From positions 2,542,001-2,606,000 of the forward strand of contig CAVNZM010000001.1 in NCBI GenBank assembly GCA_963693365.1: 64,000 bases of DNA. Direction: 5' to 3'. Each line of letters opens with the position of its first letter. Within the stretch, counting starts at the first letter, position 1. This DNA comes from Amoebidium appalachense. Lineage: Eukaryota; Ichthyosporea. Both the position numbers and the translations under genes were made by a program. Below the pieces are notes generated by a model. That model was given only the letters and a program-made list of their open reading frames with translations. It searched no databases and was not told the origin of the DNA. Shown here one piece after another: positions 1 to 11,975 of this stretch.

Positions 1-5
1 TGCTT

Positions 6-1449
6 TCATCCACAGTGTAACTGTACACAGAATCCCCCCTCCGCACCATTTTCAACCTCTTTAGACACCCCTCCTTTCGCATTTTCGCTCGTTCCGGGGG
101 AATCATAGACCAACTGTAAGCCCATGGGGGTATATTTCAACACGGGAACCTGACCGGTTTTAGGTGGCTGTCTCCGGCCAACCTCCAAGTCCCCCCCCAT
201 GTCTAAATCCACCCACTTCACCTTCTTCCCCACCGATGTTCTATTTGATGTCCCGGCTGTTTGCTCGCTCCCTTCACTCCCTCCTTCGATTGGTTTTTGC
301 CCGTTCTCTATCTCGGACCATGCGGTGCTTGTACTGGCATCCAAATTACTTTTTACTATTGGTTCATCTGTCCGATTAGGCGGCCGATCTCCTTTGACTG
401 CCGATGCTGATTGGTCTAGAATCACAGCTGCATTCCCGCTGGCTCCATCCGATTCCCTTTGATCCGAGTAGCCTGATTCTGGAATACGTGTCGTGGAGTC
501 GGATGGACTATCTTTATCACCCAACCCTGTTTCCTGATTGGATGATGAGGGTGGAGATGAATCTTGGGATTGGTCGTCTATTTCGGGTGTTGGTGTAGGG
601 GGCGGGGGTGGTTGTTTGGGCAGTGGTGGGAGAAAGTCGTCCTCTGATAGGCCAAGTTTTTCGCAGTGTTGGCGGGCAAGCATTTCGATCACAAATTGGA
701 GGGTCGAGGTGACGTCATGGTCAAACTGTGTGCGTGTGAATGTGTGAGTAGGTGTTTGTGCGTGTGTGTGTGTGTGTTCTGCATGCGTGCCCCCTTGGGT
801 GTGTTCGTGTGTTTGTGTAAGAATGGGGGGAGTATGTGTGATGTGTGTGTGTGCTTGTCTGTCAGCCTCCTCTCTCTCTCTCTTTTTCCCCCTCGTCTCT
901 ATCTATCCCTCCCATGTCCCTCCCCCTAAAAGCCCCCCCCTCCCCCCCTCGCCCCTTTTCCTTTCCCCTGGGGTCGTCTAAGTCCCCAATTCCATTCAAG
1001 CAAAGTGATACATCCCAAACAACAACAGTTAGGCAGAAGGCGGCCGCCCAGGGGGAAGGGGGGGGGGGGGGGGGGGGGGGGGGTTTGAATGCGTCAAAAA
1101 GTACGAAGTACACAAGAACAAACGGATAACACGATGCAGAATGCAAGCCATACATAAAGAGTATGCATAATAAGCAGAGCCCATCCTCAGGGGGGGCCCA
1201 CGTCGACGTCGGGGGGGGGGGCATGTACCTTTGCGGATGAGAGCCTGCTGCAAACAGTGCACAGCTTGGAGTGCACTTTGACATGGGCCGACCTGCACTC
1301 CTCATTGCAGTAGTAGGCACGGTTGCAGCCCCCACACTGCATGCAGCCATAGTTGATACATGTTGCCCCCCCTCCCTCTCCCCCCCTCTTCCTCTTCATC
1401 CCCCCCTCCCATCCCTCATCCCGTTTCCCCTCCCCTACCCACTCCCCTC

Positions 1450-1483
<34 letters not shown>

Positions 1484-2713
1484 CCATAAAAAAATCCTCC
1501 CACACTATTAAATAAATATATAAATGATGTTCAGTTTTTCCTCTTCTTTCCACCATGCCCCCTCCCCCTCTCCCTCCCCTTCCCTCTCCCTCCCCCCGAC
1601 CAGCTTCCCCCACCTCCCCCCCCACACACAGAATACAAACACCCACACACAACCACAAAAAAGCCCCCCCCCCCCCCCCCCCCCCCCCCCGGATAAGATT
1701 TCATAAACGAATAACCAAATAATTAGCTTTTCCCTTTCCTTCCCCCCCCCCCCCCCCCCCCTCCCCCCCCCCCCCCCCCCAAAAAAAAACCGTCAAATAA
1801 CGCCGACAAAAAACACAAAAAGGGGGCCGAAAAAAAAATCCTCACGTCCGCAATTCGTTACTTTTGGCCACAACACATATCCAGCTTTCGTAGTATCCAG
1901 AGCAGAGCCCATGTGTCTGTACACACCTTACACTCAAGCCGGCCTGCAGTCTGGTGAGTGAAGCAGAAAGCACAGACACGTTTGCGGAAGGACTCGCTGA
2001 CATTGACCATGTATGCACGTGCCTGCAACACAACCTCTCCTGTACGTGCCCGTCCACCGTAAGTTCCCATTCACACCCTGTCACCTTCGCACCCATCCCT
2101 CTTACGCACCACAGCCTCACCCCTGAGAGGAATCAACGTGGCCCCTTCCTCCCTCCCTCCCTCCCCCCCCCCTCCCCCCCCCCCCCCCCCCAACCTTAGC
2201 CGCTGAAGTACAACGTGCAAATGAGACAGAAGCAGGTAAAGGGACTGTGAACAGGCTCGAGTGTATGCCGTGTATGTGTCTGTGTCTCTCTGTATGTGTC
2301 TGTGTCTGTGTTGGTGGGTTGGTACAGCCTTAACCCAAGTGCTTGCACATCAAACCGATTTCCAAGTGTGGGGAAGCAGGGCAACGAAACAAGGGGATAT
2401 AGGGGGAAAGAAAACCGTGGGAAACGTGGAGAGCCAAAGAGTGAGGCTACCACCAGAAAAAGGGAAACCTTGAAGCACCTCAAGCTTAACAAGTCAGTGT
2501 GCCCACACTTAAACTCGCAAGCACCCTAAGCAAGACCAACACCATAGAGAGACTACCGTGAAACTCTTTCCAGACGTCAGCAGAATTCAAGCACTCACCT
2601 CTGTCTATGTTCCGTGTGGCCCTGATGTACCTCCCGAACCCCGGCCTCTCTTCCACCTTCAGCGGCCAAGATGATAGGTGCGCCGAGAGTGGATCGGTCA
2701 ATGTTCCCGCCAT
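6..2713 (-). CDS. SMYD-like SET and MYND domain protein, 3' part uncertain
   Basis: Probable protein-lysine methyltransferase of the SMYD class. Exons in transcript order: 2713-2599, 2039-1927, 1336-1229, and 725 to at least 6. Start ATG 2713 has a good context (AACATGG). Phases agree at each junction (1/2, 0/0, 0/0) and all introns are GT-AG. Residues 20-43 form the N-terminal SET strand (GFGRYIRATRNIDRGEVVL), followed at once by a MYND zinc finger split between exons 2 and 3, with ligands C61, C64, C77, C80, C86, C90, H98 and C102. This SET-N/MYND order is the SMYD hallmark. Exon 4 begins FDHDVTSTLQF and then becomes Pro/Ser/Glu-rich, reaching a TGA at 8-6. If that stop is used the protein is 351 aa and lacks the catalytic SET-C core, so a donor inside exon 4 and further exons left of the window are likely. 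Family is confident; the 3' end is not. Confidence 0.8.
1084..1205 (-). repeat. Dispersed GTACTTCGTAC repeat, copy in SMYD-like intron
   Basis: On the minus strand: CCTGAGGATGGGCTCTGC, TTATTATGCATACTC, GTGTACTTCGTAC, then a long C run. Directly follows the donor of exon 3. Closely matches the copies at 8751-8875 and 39775-39905. Confidence 0.8.
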
Positions 2714-3641
2714 GTTTTGCAACTCTGCCCTTGTGCCCTTGAAGCAGCGAGAAGAAAGCTACCGGAGGTGGGATCTTCAACTCTAAGGAAGCGATGGGCC
2801 TACAAGTACCGGTGCAATGTTGTCCGCGCCCAACCTTGGAGTCATTGAAGTGGCCTGACTCAGAGCTTCTTGTAACCTTCTCGTTTAGTGTGCCAACGTT
2901 TCACCAAGACCTTCTTACCAGCCCGCGGCTGTGGTGAGCTGGTGTCACTATGTATAGTACTCGTGATCAGTGACATCGGTCATGTGTGTTGCCACGGTGG
3001 CGCCAAAAGAGCTCACAAAACCTCGGGTGTTGGCTCGCCAAAACCTCGGGTGTAACGGCCCAAGATCACGACCGCCACGATGGGCTGAAACAGATGTCTC
3101 CGCAGTGATGGTACAAAAGTAGTGGTGTGTGAGCGCGATGCGATGGCGTGCCCGAAGAGGGAGGAGGGCGGAAAGGGAGAAAGAGGGGGGAAGGGGCGGG
3201 GGGCGGGGAGTAAGACCGAGCTTCCATACCGGTGAGAGGGTGAGCCCATTTGCCACCTCCCCCCACCCTCCCTCCCCCCGCCAAAACACCACCACCACTC
3301 CCTCCTGCCACCGAAGACAGGTCTGAGCCAACAGCTTTTTCAGGACCCCGGGAGGGTCAAGCCTGCCATCCAGTCACTCCCCCGTAATTTTCATTATTAC
3401 CGACACAATGCAAGACTCGGCCATATTTCTTTATTTCGCTGCCACTTCCATTTTCTGCCACGGATCTCCATGCCACCACGGAGCCCAGGCCTGCGCGTAT
3501 ATCCAGTACTCTTCTTTTTTTTTACGTTCCACCGCTAACCCTAATAAAAAAACAAACAGCTGCCGGTAAACTTTTATAAAACAACCAAAGAATAGGAATA
3601 ATTCCTTATCCATCACCTACTACTAGACAACACCCACACAT
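2714..3641. other. Intergenic region between the SMYD-like and saposin genes
   Basis: Upstream flank of the SMYD-like gene and downstream flank of the saposin gene. It holds a short direct duplication of AAAACCTCGGGTGT near 3018-3055, a purine-rich stretch at 3160-3220, and no convincing exon. The open frames here are low-complexity proline, serine or glycine shadows. Confidence 0.6.
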
Positions 3642-4111
3642 CTAGTTCTTGTTGATGCGGGCGCGCACGTCCGGGGCCAGCATGGGGGGAGGGGGGACGG
3701 GGTCACACATGTGCAGACTAGCACAGACCTCCTCGGGGGTCTGGGTCTTGGCTGCAGCATATTTCTCCTGCAATTGGGAAGAGACAAAATGTCAGTGTCG
3801 TACAACGCAACTTCTACAGTGCTTGCACTATATATACGGCCTCCAATTATAATTGGCTACACCTATATCTGTCGCAACCTCCCGTGCCCACTCCTCTGCT
3901 CGTGCATTCCTCCATGGTGATCCCCTTTCTCCTTAGAGTGCGGTAGGTCTAGTGGCTGTGTGTCTGGATCGTTGGTCTCCCGGGTCTCTCCGTCCATGGA
4001 CATGCACAATGCCTTCCCCCCTCACTCCTGCGAATATGTGTAGACAATTTGTGTTCGTCTCAAACGCCAATACATGCACACACACCTGCACTCCCGGGGG
4101 TACACATACCC

Positions 4112-4157
<46 letters not shown>

Positions 4158-4426
4158 CGATCTGCTTGGCATACTCCTCACACTGCTCCTTGGCCTGGCC
4201 AAAGCGCTCGCACAGTGACTCGATTTTCTGTGCAAACTCCTCCTGCAAGCACAACCACTTGAGCCCATGATCACACAAAGACTCCTCCCTCCCCCCCCCC
4301 CCCCCCCCCCCCCAAAAGAAAAAAAAAAGTATGGAGCCGACACCACAAGAATTTAATTTAATTTCACACCCATTACAATCATATTTAAAAGTTCCACCAC
4401 ATCCAAGAGCCCCCTCCCCCTCCCCC

Positions 4427-4462
<36 letters not shown>

Positions 4463-6234
4463 GCGCTCCCTTCAATTTCATTCTAAAAAAGATACAGAGA
4501 CCCCCCCCCCCCCCCCGCAAAAAAAAAAATAAAAAAAAAATGGTGGAACACCTTACGACTATCATACAGGAATCCGTTTCCATCCAGCAAAGCACTTTCC
4601 TTGTTCAGGTCCTAACACATCTCACTGATATACTGACCATTCAATAAGCCCGTAAGATCACACTTTCTGCATATGCTTGACAGGTCGGATCAGAGAGTGG
4701 TGCAACCAACTGTGTACGTGTTGATGCATGTGTGTCTGTGTGTGTGTGTGTGTTTGGGGGGGAGAGGGGGGGGGGGCGGGGGGAAACTTGAGGAGACCCT
4801 ACATCATACAGAGACAAGAATACAAAAGCCCAGTGAAGCATAGACACGCAAGGACGACATCCGCACTCTTTTCCGCCGACAAGAAACGATCCAAACAAAC
4901 TGTTCTAGTCTTCTTTTTATTGGTAGACCAGCGGTTTGAAGAAGTTTCTTTCTTGTTTGTTTTGGTATGGAGGGGAGGGGGGAAAGGGATACCGCGGAGG
5001 GACCGCTGGCCTGCACGCGCTCGACCAGCATTTTGCAGAGGTCGCACTTCTGGTCGTTTTCAAGCGCCATCACCTGCTCGTTGCACATCTTGGTCTGAAG
5101 CAGGAAGAAGGAGAAAGAGTTAGAAAGGGAGGGGGGGGGGGGGGGGGGGGGGGGGGGAGTGTGTGTGTGTGTGTGTGAGTGTGTGAGGGGTGTGTGTGTG
5201 TGTTTATGGGGGGGGGGGGGGGGGGGGGGGGAGGGGGGGAGGGGGCATTACGTCCTTGCATGGTACTTCATACACACTCCATGCAAACTTTATCGGTTCA
5301 TATGCGACAAGTCCTTAAAAAGGGCGATGCTGTTACGGGGTAACCGTTGAATGAAAGTGTGTGTAACCAGCTGAAAACACAAAATGGAAAGGCAAACTTA
5401 CATCCCAGCAAGCGGTCTTGCTTGGCAGCACGGCAAGGCGCTCGAAGTGGCCGGTCACCGTTTCCACAGCATTCTGAGGAAAAAAAGGAAAGTGTGAGTT
5501 TTCTTTTTGGAGTGAAGGTTGAAAAGCCTATGTGACACCCACCTTTCACCCACAACCTTGAGAGAAGTGCCGGCCAATATATTAGAGGGGGCTTAAGACC
5601 AGAAGGTACCCGTGCCATGATCGCTGTTACCCTAGAAATGGCCAAAGTAACACAACACCAACAGCAAATACAAGAACATGTTTCTAAGAGAGACCAACCT
5701 TGCAGTGGCCCTGGGCATCAGCGTCCTTCCTTTCGCAGGCAGCGTGCAGCACACCAGTCACTGCGTGCTGTGTAGATGTGAGAAAAGGTTAGTCTCCCTG
5801 CATAACCTGTAGCTGAAGTGAAACTTGTATTTCCTCCTTCCTTGGGCTCCGCCTTACCAGCCCCCTCGGATGTGTCTTTCCACCTGCCTTCAGTTTGTCA
5901 CACTCACCAATCTTCCCTAGTTTAAATAATTCACGGGGAAAGACTCACTTCGTCCAAGCCCCATGGCTTCTTAAGCTCTACCTACCCTCTGCTGAAGAAC
6001 ACCAAAATGCTAAGGTAAAAAAAGCTCAAACGAAACATCCCGCCAAACAACAGCAACTTCAAGAGGCAAAAGAGCGAGGAACCCGAGGACTTGACAGCCG
6101 TGGGAGTGGGTGCTGACCTTAGGCAGGGCAGAGAGGGAGGTGTAGTGCAGGCACACTTCACAAACAGCCTCCTGCGGCGTGACCGTGGCTGCAGAGACCA
6201 CGGCAGCAGCAAGAAGAGCACCGAAAAACTTCAT
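3642..6234 (-). CDS. Secreted saposin-like protein with two saposin-B domains
   Basis: Exons: 6234-6118, 5767-5699, 5473-5402, 5094-4993, 4242-4156, 3767-3642 (stop TAG 3644-3642). All junctions are phase 0, giving 190 aa. Residues 1-16 (MKFFGALLAAAVVSAA) are a signal peptide. Domain 1 has cysteines 25, 28, 50, 61, 84 and 90; domain 2 has 103, 106, 131, 141, 164 and 170. Spacing is C-x2-C-x21/24-C-x10/9-C-x22-C-x5-C, the six-cysteine pattern of saposin-B folds, which form three disulphides and bind lipids in lysosomal or secreted settings. A Pro-rich tail (DPVPPPPM) follows. The first donor (GTCAGC) and fourth donor (GTATCC) are weak. A prosaposin-like sphingolipid activator or membrane-perturbing role is family knowledge; the target here is unknown. 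See the separate optional exon at 4552-4611. Confidence 0.9.
4552..4611 (-). other. Possible 60-nt cassette exon of the saposin gene
   Basis: Flanked by TTAG and GTGTTCC and open in phase 0, so it could be included without a frameshift and would add DLNKESALLDGNGFLYDSRK. Including it widens the C106-C131 gap from 24 to 44 residues, unlike ordinary saposin-B domains. It is therefore either an alternatively used insert or a chance open stretch. Confidence 0.3.
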
Positions 6235-6375
6235 TCTAGATGTTTGATTAGGGCAGAAAGATTGTGTTCTCTTGCATGCAAGCTTTGAGAGTGTTCATTG
6301 CCCTTTTTGCAAACTTTCTGTGGCGGCTGCTGCAGGAACCTGCGTCTGACGCGTCACTAATACTATTTGCGCGAG

Positions 6376-6412
6376 CCAATCAAAAATTAGACCTTCCCGC
6401 CAACAGCCAATC
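6376..6412. promoter_or_regulatory. CCAAT pair and E2F-like site upstream of the saposin gene
   Basis: CCAAT at 6376-6380 and 6407-6411, both followed by CA, with TTCCCGCC at 6393-6400 between them, about 140-175 bp upstream of the saposin ATG at 6234. The motifs are seen directly; their use is inferred from position. Confidence 0.4.
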
Positions 6413-6524
6413 AGATGCAGCGGCAAACGCCAACAACCATATTTGGAAGGAGCTGGAATGTGACCGTTATGCCGTGACTTTTCGTCAGACTGCAGCATTC
6501 TGTGATCAGTGTTGTCTTCCCTGC

Positions 6525-6607
6525 GGCCTTTTTTTTTTTTTTTTGGTTGTTGCCGTGGCGTAGTAGTGCCCGGCCACTTACGTAAGCCAGTGGGTACATA
6601 TCCTTGG
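6525..6607 (-). repeat. A-tailed SINE-like dispersed repeat, copy 1
   Basis: Read on the minus strand it runs CCAAGGATATGTACCCACTG, then GGCTTACGTAAGTGGCCGGG, CACTACTACGCC, and ends in an A-rich tail. A second copy with the same core and A tail lies at 62120-62205 on the plus strand. Matching body and A tail in two distant places indicates a retroposed short element. No internal pol III boxes were identified with confidence. Confidence 0.65.
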
Positions 6608-7141
6608 AGACTAAGCATGCTGGTGCAAGCCTCCACTCTGTTTCACAGGCAGGGCCTCTGTGGCCAGCTGCGACGTCCTCTACCGATGTACTTGTTGGTT
6701 CTGGATGAAGTTCATTGCTATGTGTAGTCAATGTTGTCTTGACTTGGTGACCGTGTGCATTGAACTCTCATTAGCAGATTTTCTCACATGCAACTTCAAA
6801 GTTTTTCTTACACAGGATGTGCCTAGGGAGGCCGGCCTGGGCTGCACTCCTGGAAACACTAGATTAGACCCAGGCTCAACCGTATCACCCTTCTCGCCTT
6901 TGCAACTGGCACTTCAACAGTCGTTTTGGAGAACAAAATATACCGCACACACAACAGTTACCAAGAAGAGCACATACGTGCACTTGCCAGCTAAAATATT
7001 GGGACCAGCCCAGCTTTGTAGCTCCACTGCAATCCCATCACTGCACATGCCAGCTGCGCAGATCCGCAGAGACACACAAACCAGCATTCAAATGTTCTTG
7101 TCACACTGCTCACACACCAGCACCGTGTCGGCTGAGCCAGG

Positions 7142-7698
7142 TCAATTTGCTACTTGTGCGGTCACAAAGGGACGCTCAATGTTCAGTTTGTGGTAAATCT
7201 CCTCCAGCGCGTTCCGCTCTTTCTCATCCATGGTGGGCCACAAGGTTATCGCACGTTTCCGGATACCCTCAAACAGAGCCTTGGGCGAGTTGGGCAACTC
7301 CGAGAAGGCTGAACGTGTATGTGTGGTGTTGTGTGCGCGGAGACGGTGTGTGTGTGTGCGTATGTATCACAGTGTATGAGTGTGAGTGTGTGAGAGGGTG
7401 TGTTTTGTGGAGGTGTGTGCGTTTTGTGGAGGTGTGTGTGGGGGGGGGGGGGGGGGGGGGGGGGGGGGATGGGGCAGGAGAAGGGGGGGATGAGGAAGGA
7501 GGGGGGTTAGTCTATGATATAGAGTACGAAGTACACATTCATGAAGGGCAACACAACGCGGAGTGCAACCCCTACATAAAGAGAATGCAGGAGGGGCGGC
7601 GGGGGGAGGGGGGAGGGGGGAGGGGGAGACGGGACCAAACGTGTACGAGAGCTTCACAAAACATGCACGACTGTATTATCCACTAAAAGAAAAACTGT

Positions 7699-7743
<45 letters not shown>

Positions 7744-7905
7744 GGGGGGGGGGAAGGGGGGATATGTACCTGTGGCTAGTGTAACCAGGTCCCGTGCATT
7801 GAAGGCATCCATCTTGGACTGTGCGGACAAAGCCAACTTGCCAAACAGCTCTGCAGGGTCCAGGGTTGTGAGTTTCTGCTACCCTTTTCTTGCGATTCCC
7901 TTACT

Positions 7906-7958
<53 letters not shown>

Positions 7959-8353
7959 CCCCCCCCCCCCCCCCCCCCCCTCCCCCCCTCTCCTCCGAAG
8001 ATTAACAGGAGGATATGTGACGAATATGCAATCTTATAGTTGGCATAAGATGATGAATAAGGGAGGGAGAGGGGTTGGGGCTAGCTAGAAAGGTCGAGAG
8101 ATGCTATCCTTTGTATGTGAGTCTTGGCATACACACGTGTTGGATTTTCATATGTGCACGTTCCTCTGTACATGAGCTCCGTGCATGTTGTACGCGCGCA
8201 CAGTGTGTACAGGTACGTGTGTGTATATGTTTCTCTTTTCCTTCCCTCTATCTCTCTCTCTCTTTCCCTTTCTTGGTGGGGTGGGGTGGGGTGGGGTGGG
8301 GAGGGGGGGGGGGGGGGGAGGGGGGAGGGAAGAAGGGGAGGGAGAGAAAGGGA

Positions 8354-8391
<38 letters not shown>

Positions 8392-8707
8392 GGGGGGGGG
8401 GGAGGGGAGGGGGGGGGGATATACCCTTGCTGTTCTGTTTTTGCTCGGCAAAGGCCCAAGAGATTCTTGCCAGATCAGTTGGGTGGAGCATTGATGCGTG
8501 CCTGCGAGCAAAAGAAATGGCATGTCAGCGATGCGTCAAACCTATTACTGCAACATAAATACTGACTCAATCCATAGTGCCCATAATGTGAATATTAACA
8601 CCCAAGCTAATTTGCAAGCTACAACAAAAGAGTTCATGTAAAACCCAACCTCAAGAAGGAGGCAAGTCGCCCATAATATCTCTTCGTCTTTTCACCCAGC
8701 GGCACCA

Positions 8708-8738
<31 letters not shown>

Positions 8739-8893
8739 GGGGGGGGGTTTGGTTTAAATGCGCCATAAAGTACGAAGTACACATAACATAGGGACAAGAC
8801 GAGGAGAGCGCAAACCACAATGAAGAGTATGCATAATAAACAGAGCCCGTCCTCAGGTGGGGCCCACGTCATCCACAGTACCCGAGTTTAGGG

Positions 8894-8946
<53 letters not shown>

Positions 8947-9107
8947 TACAATATGGAGGACACATCAAAAAACGAACCCCCCTCAAAACAAAGTAAAAAC
9001 AAAAATCATTCAATCAATCAAAAAAAAAAAAAAAAAAAAAAAAGTGCAGGCAGGCATCACTCGAAAAAAAGCCCATAATTAAGGTGGCTCCCCGGGCGGG
9101 GCAGGAA

Positions 9108-9153
<46 letters not shown>

Positions 9154-9400
9154 GGGAAGAAGCAAAAAGGGAAAGGAGGAGGGGGGGAGGGGGGGGGGGG
9201 GGGGGGGGAGGGGTTGTTACCGCCTGCAGATTTTTGCAGCGGCGGCAAACAGCTCAAAGTTGAAGTCCTTCATTTTGGAGAACGACCACAGCAGGTTGCT
9301 GTGCCACATTCACACGTCAGCCTTCGTTGTGAATTATCTCCCTTCCCCCCTCTCCCCCCTCCACCCCCCGGCAAAAAAAAAGGGAAAAAAAAAAAAGGAA

Positions 9401-9464
<64 letters not shown>

Positions 9465-9705
9465 AAAAAACACCTGTCTTCCTAACCCCACTACTATTGC
9501 CTCACGCTGGCAGGTGCTTGCAGGACGGCATGTGCACCACACTCTGACCGACCTGCTGCTCTAGGAATGGAAGGCATGCAGATGCAATATTTACATTTAC
9601 TCTCCACGAAAAACAGGCGAAAAACAATTTCATGTCAAGCCGCACAGCCAAAACTCAGCTTATTGAGTTGACAGTTCTCCATTAGTGTATGTATTCTTCC
9701 AACAG

Positions 9706-9747
<42 letters not shown>

Positions 9748-10006
9748 TTCTCCCTCACCCCCGTCCGCCTCCAAAAATGCCCCCACTTTCCCCATCAATT
9801 TGTGTTCATACATTCATTCTAGTCAGAGTTCTCATCTTTTGTGCTCAGCCCAAACCCCACGAAAGCTCAATAACCCAGCCTTCCCCCCCCCCCCCCCCCT
9901 CCCCCCTCCCCCCCCCCCGGGGGGGAGACCTGGGGGGGATACGCACACGTTCACAAACACAAAAAACATCTCATCACCCCTACCAGCACACACAGCCTTG
10001 CACTCC

Positions 10007-10046
<40 letters not shown>

Positions 10047-10823
10047 TTCCTGCCCCCTGCCTGCACCCCCCACACACATCACGGGCACACACCTCAGAGC
10101 CTGGAAGTTAGCCGTGTGCATGGTGTCGATGGCCCTCCGTGCCATGGCCGCATACAGCTGCCTGTCGTACAGCCTCATCGTGGTGCATGCCCTGCAGCAC
10201 CACCGTCAGAAAAAAATAGAAAGTGTAATGCTCCTTTCTCGTTCTTTGGTTCCTTTTCGTCACTTTCTTCCCTCCTTTCCTCAGTTCTAGTATTGACCAC
10301 CTTCCAGTACGTTCAGTGCATCCTTACCTTCAGCAATCCGATGGACAAAAAAAAAAAAAAAGAAAAAAAAGAAGAAAAAAAAAAAAGAAAAAAAAAAAAC
10401 TCGATCTTAACCATTGACAACATTACCAAATTGCCACAACATATTTTTTTTCCACGCTCACCAGTCCTAACACGAACTCACCATGCCAGGTTTGAGACCT
10501 CCTGTGCGCTGAGTGTGTGCATCAGGCCCCTCACGTGGCGGGTTGCTGTGTGGGTGTAGCTGTTATGGCGGTAGGCCATGTGTGCCAGTGCCCACATTGT
10601 ATTGGCCACCGTGGGCCCGTCCACCTTGTACATGCAGCCTAGCTGCTGCTCCACAAGCCCTGGTGTGTGAAACATATTGGAATGGAAGAGGGAGGTGGGG
10701 AGTGTTGGGAGGTTGAAAGAGGGGTGGTGAAGGAATGTGTGTGTGGTGCCGTGTTTGAGTGTTGTGGGTGCGTGCATCTTTTTTATTTTATTTTATTTTA
10801 TTTTATTTTATTTTATTTTATTT

Positions 10824-10854
<31 letters not shown>

Positions 10855-11850
10855 GCATAGGAAGTTTAGTACAAGGGTACAAAACGAATAGAACAGGAAA
10901 GACATGCACCTTGCAATATCGCAGGCACCCACAAGAACATACCAAGACCCCGACCCAAAGAAAGGCCACGAAAAAGCCCCACACCAAAACACACAAAAAA
11001 CACTCCCACAAGAGATAAGGCACCATGTACGTACCCACAAACAGCTTTGGGTTGTTGACGTTGAGTGCCGACAGTGATAGGGCCAGACTGGACAGCTGGG
11101 CCGGTTCCAGTTCGGGTAGCCGTGATTCGGCAGCCGCGGCATATTGCTGCAAATAGGCCTACATGGTAAGCATTTCTTTGAAACCCCCCTCCCCCTCCCC
11201 ATCCACCCACCCATACACACACACACACCACCACCACTACCTCCACCACCACAACGAAAAGAAAAAAAAAGAAAGAAAGGAAAAAAAAATAAAGGGAACC
11301 CCCCCCCCCCCCCTCCTCCTTCCGCACTCAAAGGGGCACTTTTGTAGCTTTAGCTTGCATGTTACATTTTCGGAGCGGGCTGAATGGGTTGAGCCTCCCC
11401 CCCTCCCCCCCCCCCCCCCCCCCCCCCCCCCCCACCCCCGATCATCAAAAAAAACAAGATTGAAGGAGCCGGGATTTGTAAGTTCCGACCTTCCCCCCCT
11501 CCCCCCCCCTCCCCCCCCTCCCGAAAAAACAAAAACAAAAAAAAACCCAACACAAACACACGCACGCACACATGCATACACGCATGCACACACACATGCA
11601 CACATACCCACACACAAAGAAGAAGGAGAGCAGGAGGAAGAGGAAAAAGAGGAAGAAGGAGAGAGAGGGCACCAATAGAAAAACGACAAGACGACCGGGA
11701 ACACATATAAGCAACTAAAGTTAAGCCGACAAATCAACGACCAAACGGGCACCCACCTACCGCCAGAAGCCATGCATCTGGCTACAACCTACATACATAA
11801 ACATGCACAGGCATCAAGATTTTTAAATGCAAAAGCAATCCGCCCCCTTC

Positions 11851-11881
<31 letters not shown>

Positions 11882-11934
11882 AAAAAACAAACAAAAACAT
11901 GAACGAACGCATGCAGGCAGACAGACAGACAGAC

Positions 11935-11975
<41 letters not shown>

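Larger units (their letters stand above)
6235..7141. other. Intergenic region with saposin promoter and SINE-like repeat
   Basis: Lies between the 5' end of the saposin gene and the 3' end of the repeat-protein gene, both on the minus strand. It contains two CCAATCA boxes, an E2F-like TTCCCGCC and an A-tailed repeat fragment (listed separately). Nothing at 6730-7140 looks coding. Confidence 0.6.

Noticed and set aside
9777-10559. 260-codon plus-strand Pro-rich frame
   Set aside because: Antisense to real exons of the 37-aa repeat gene and built from C runs.
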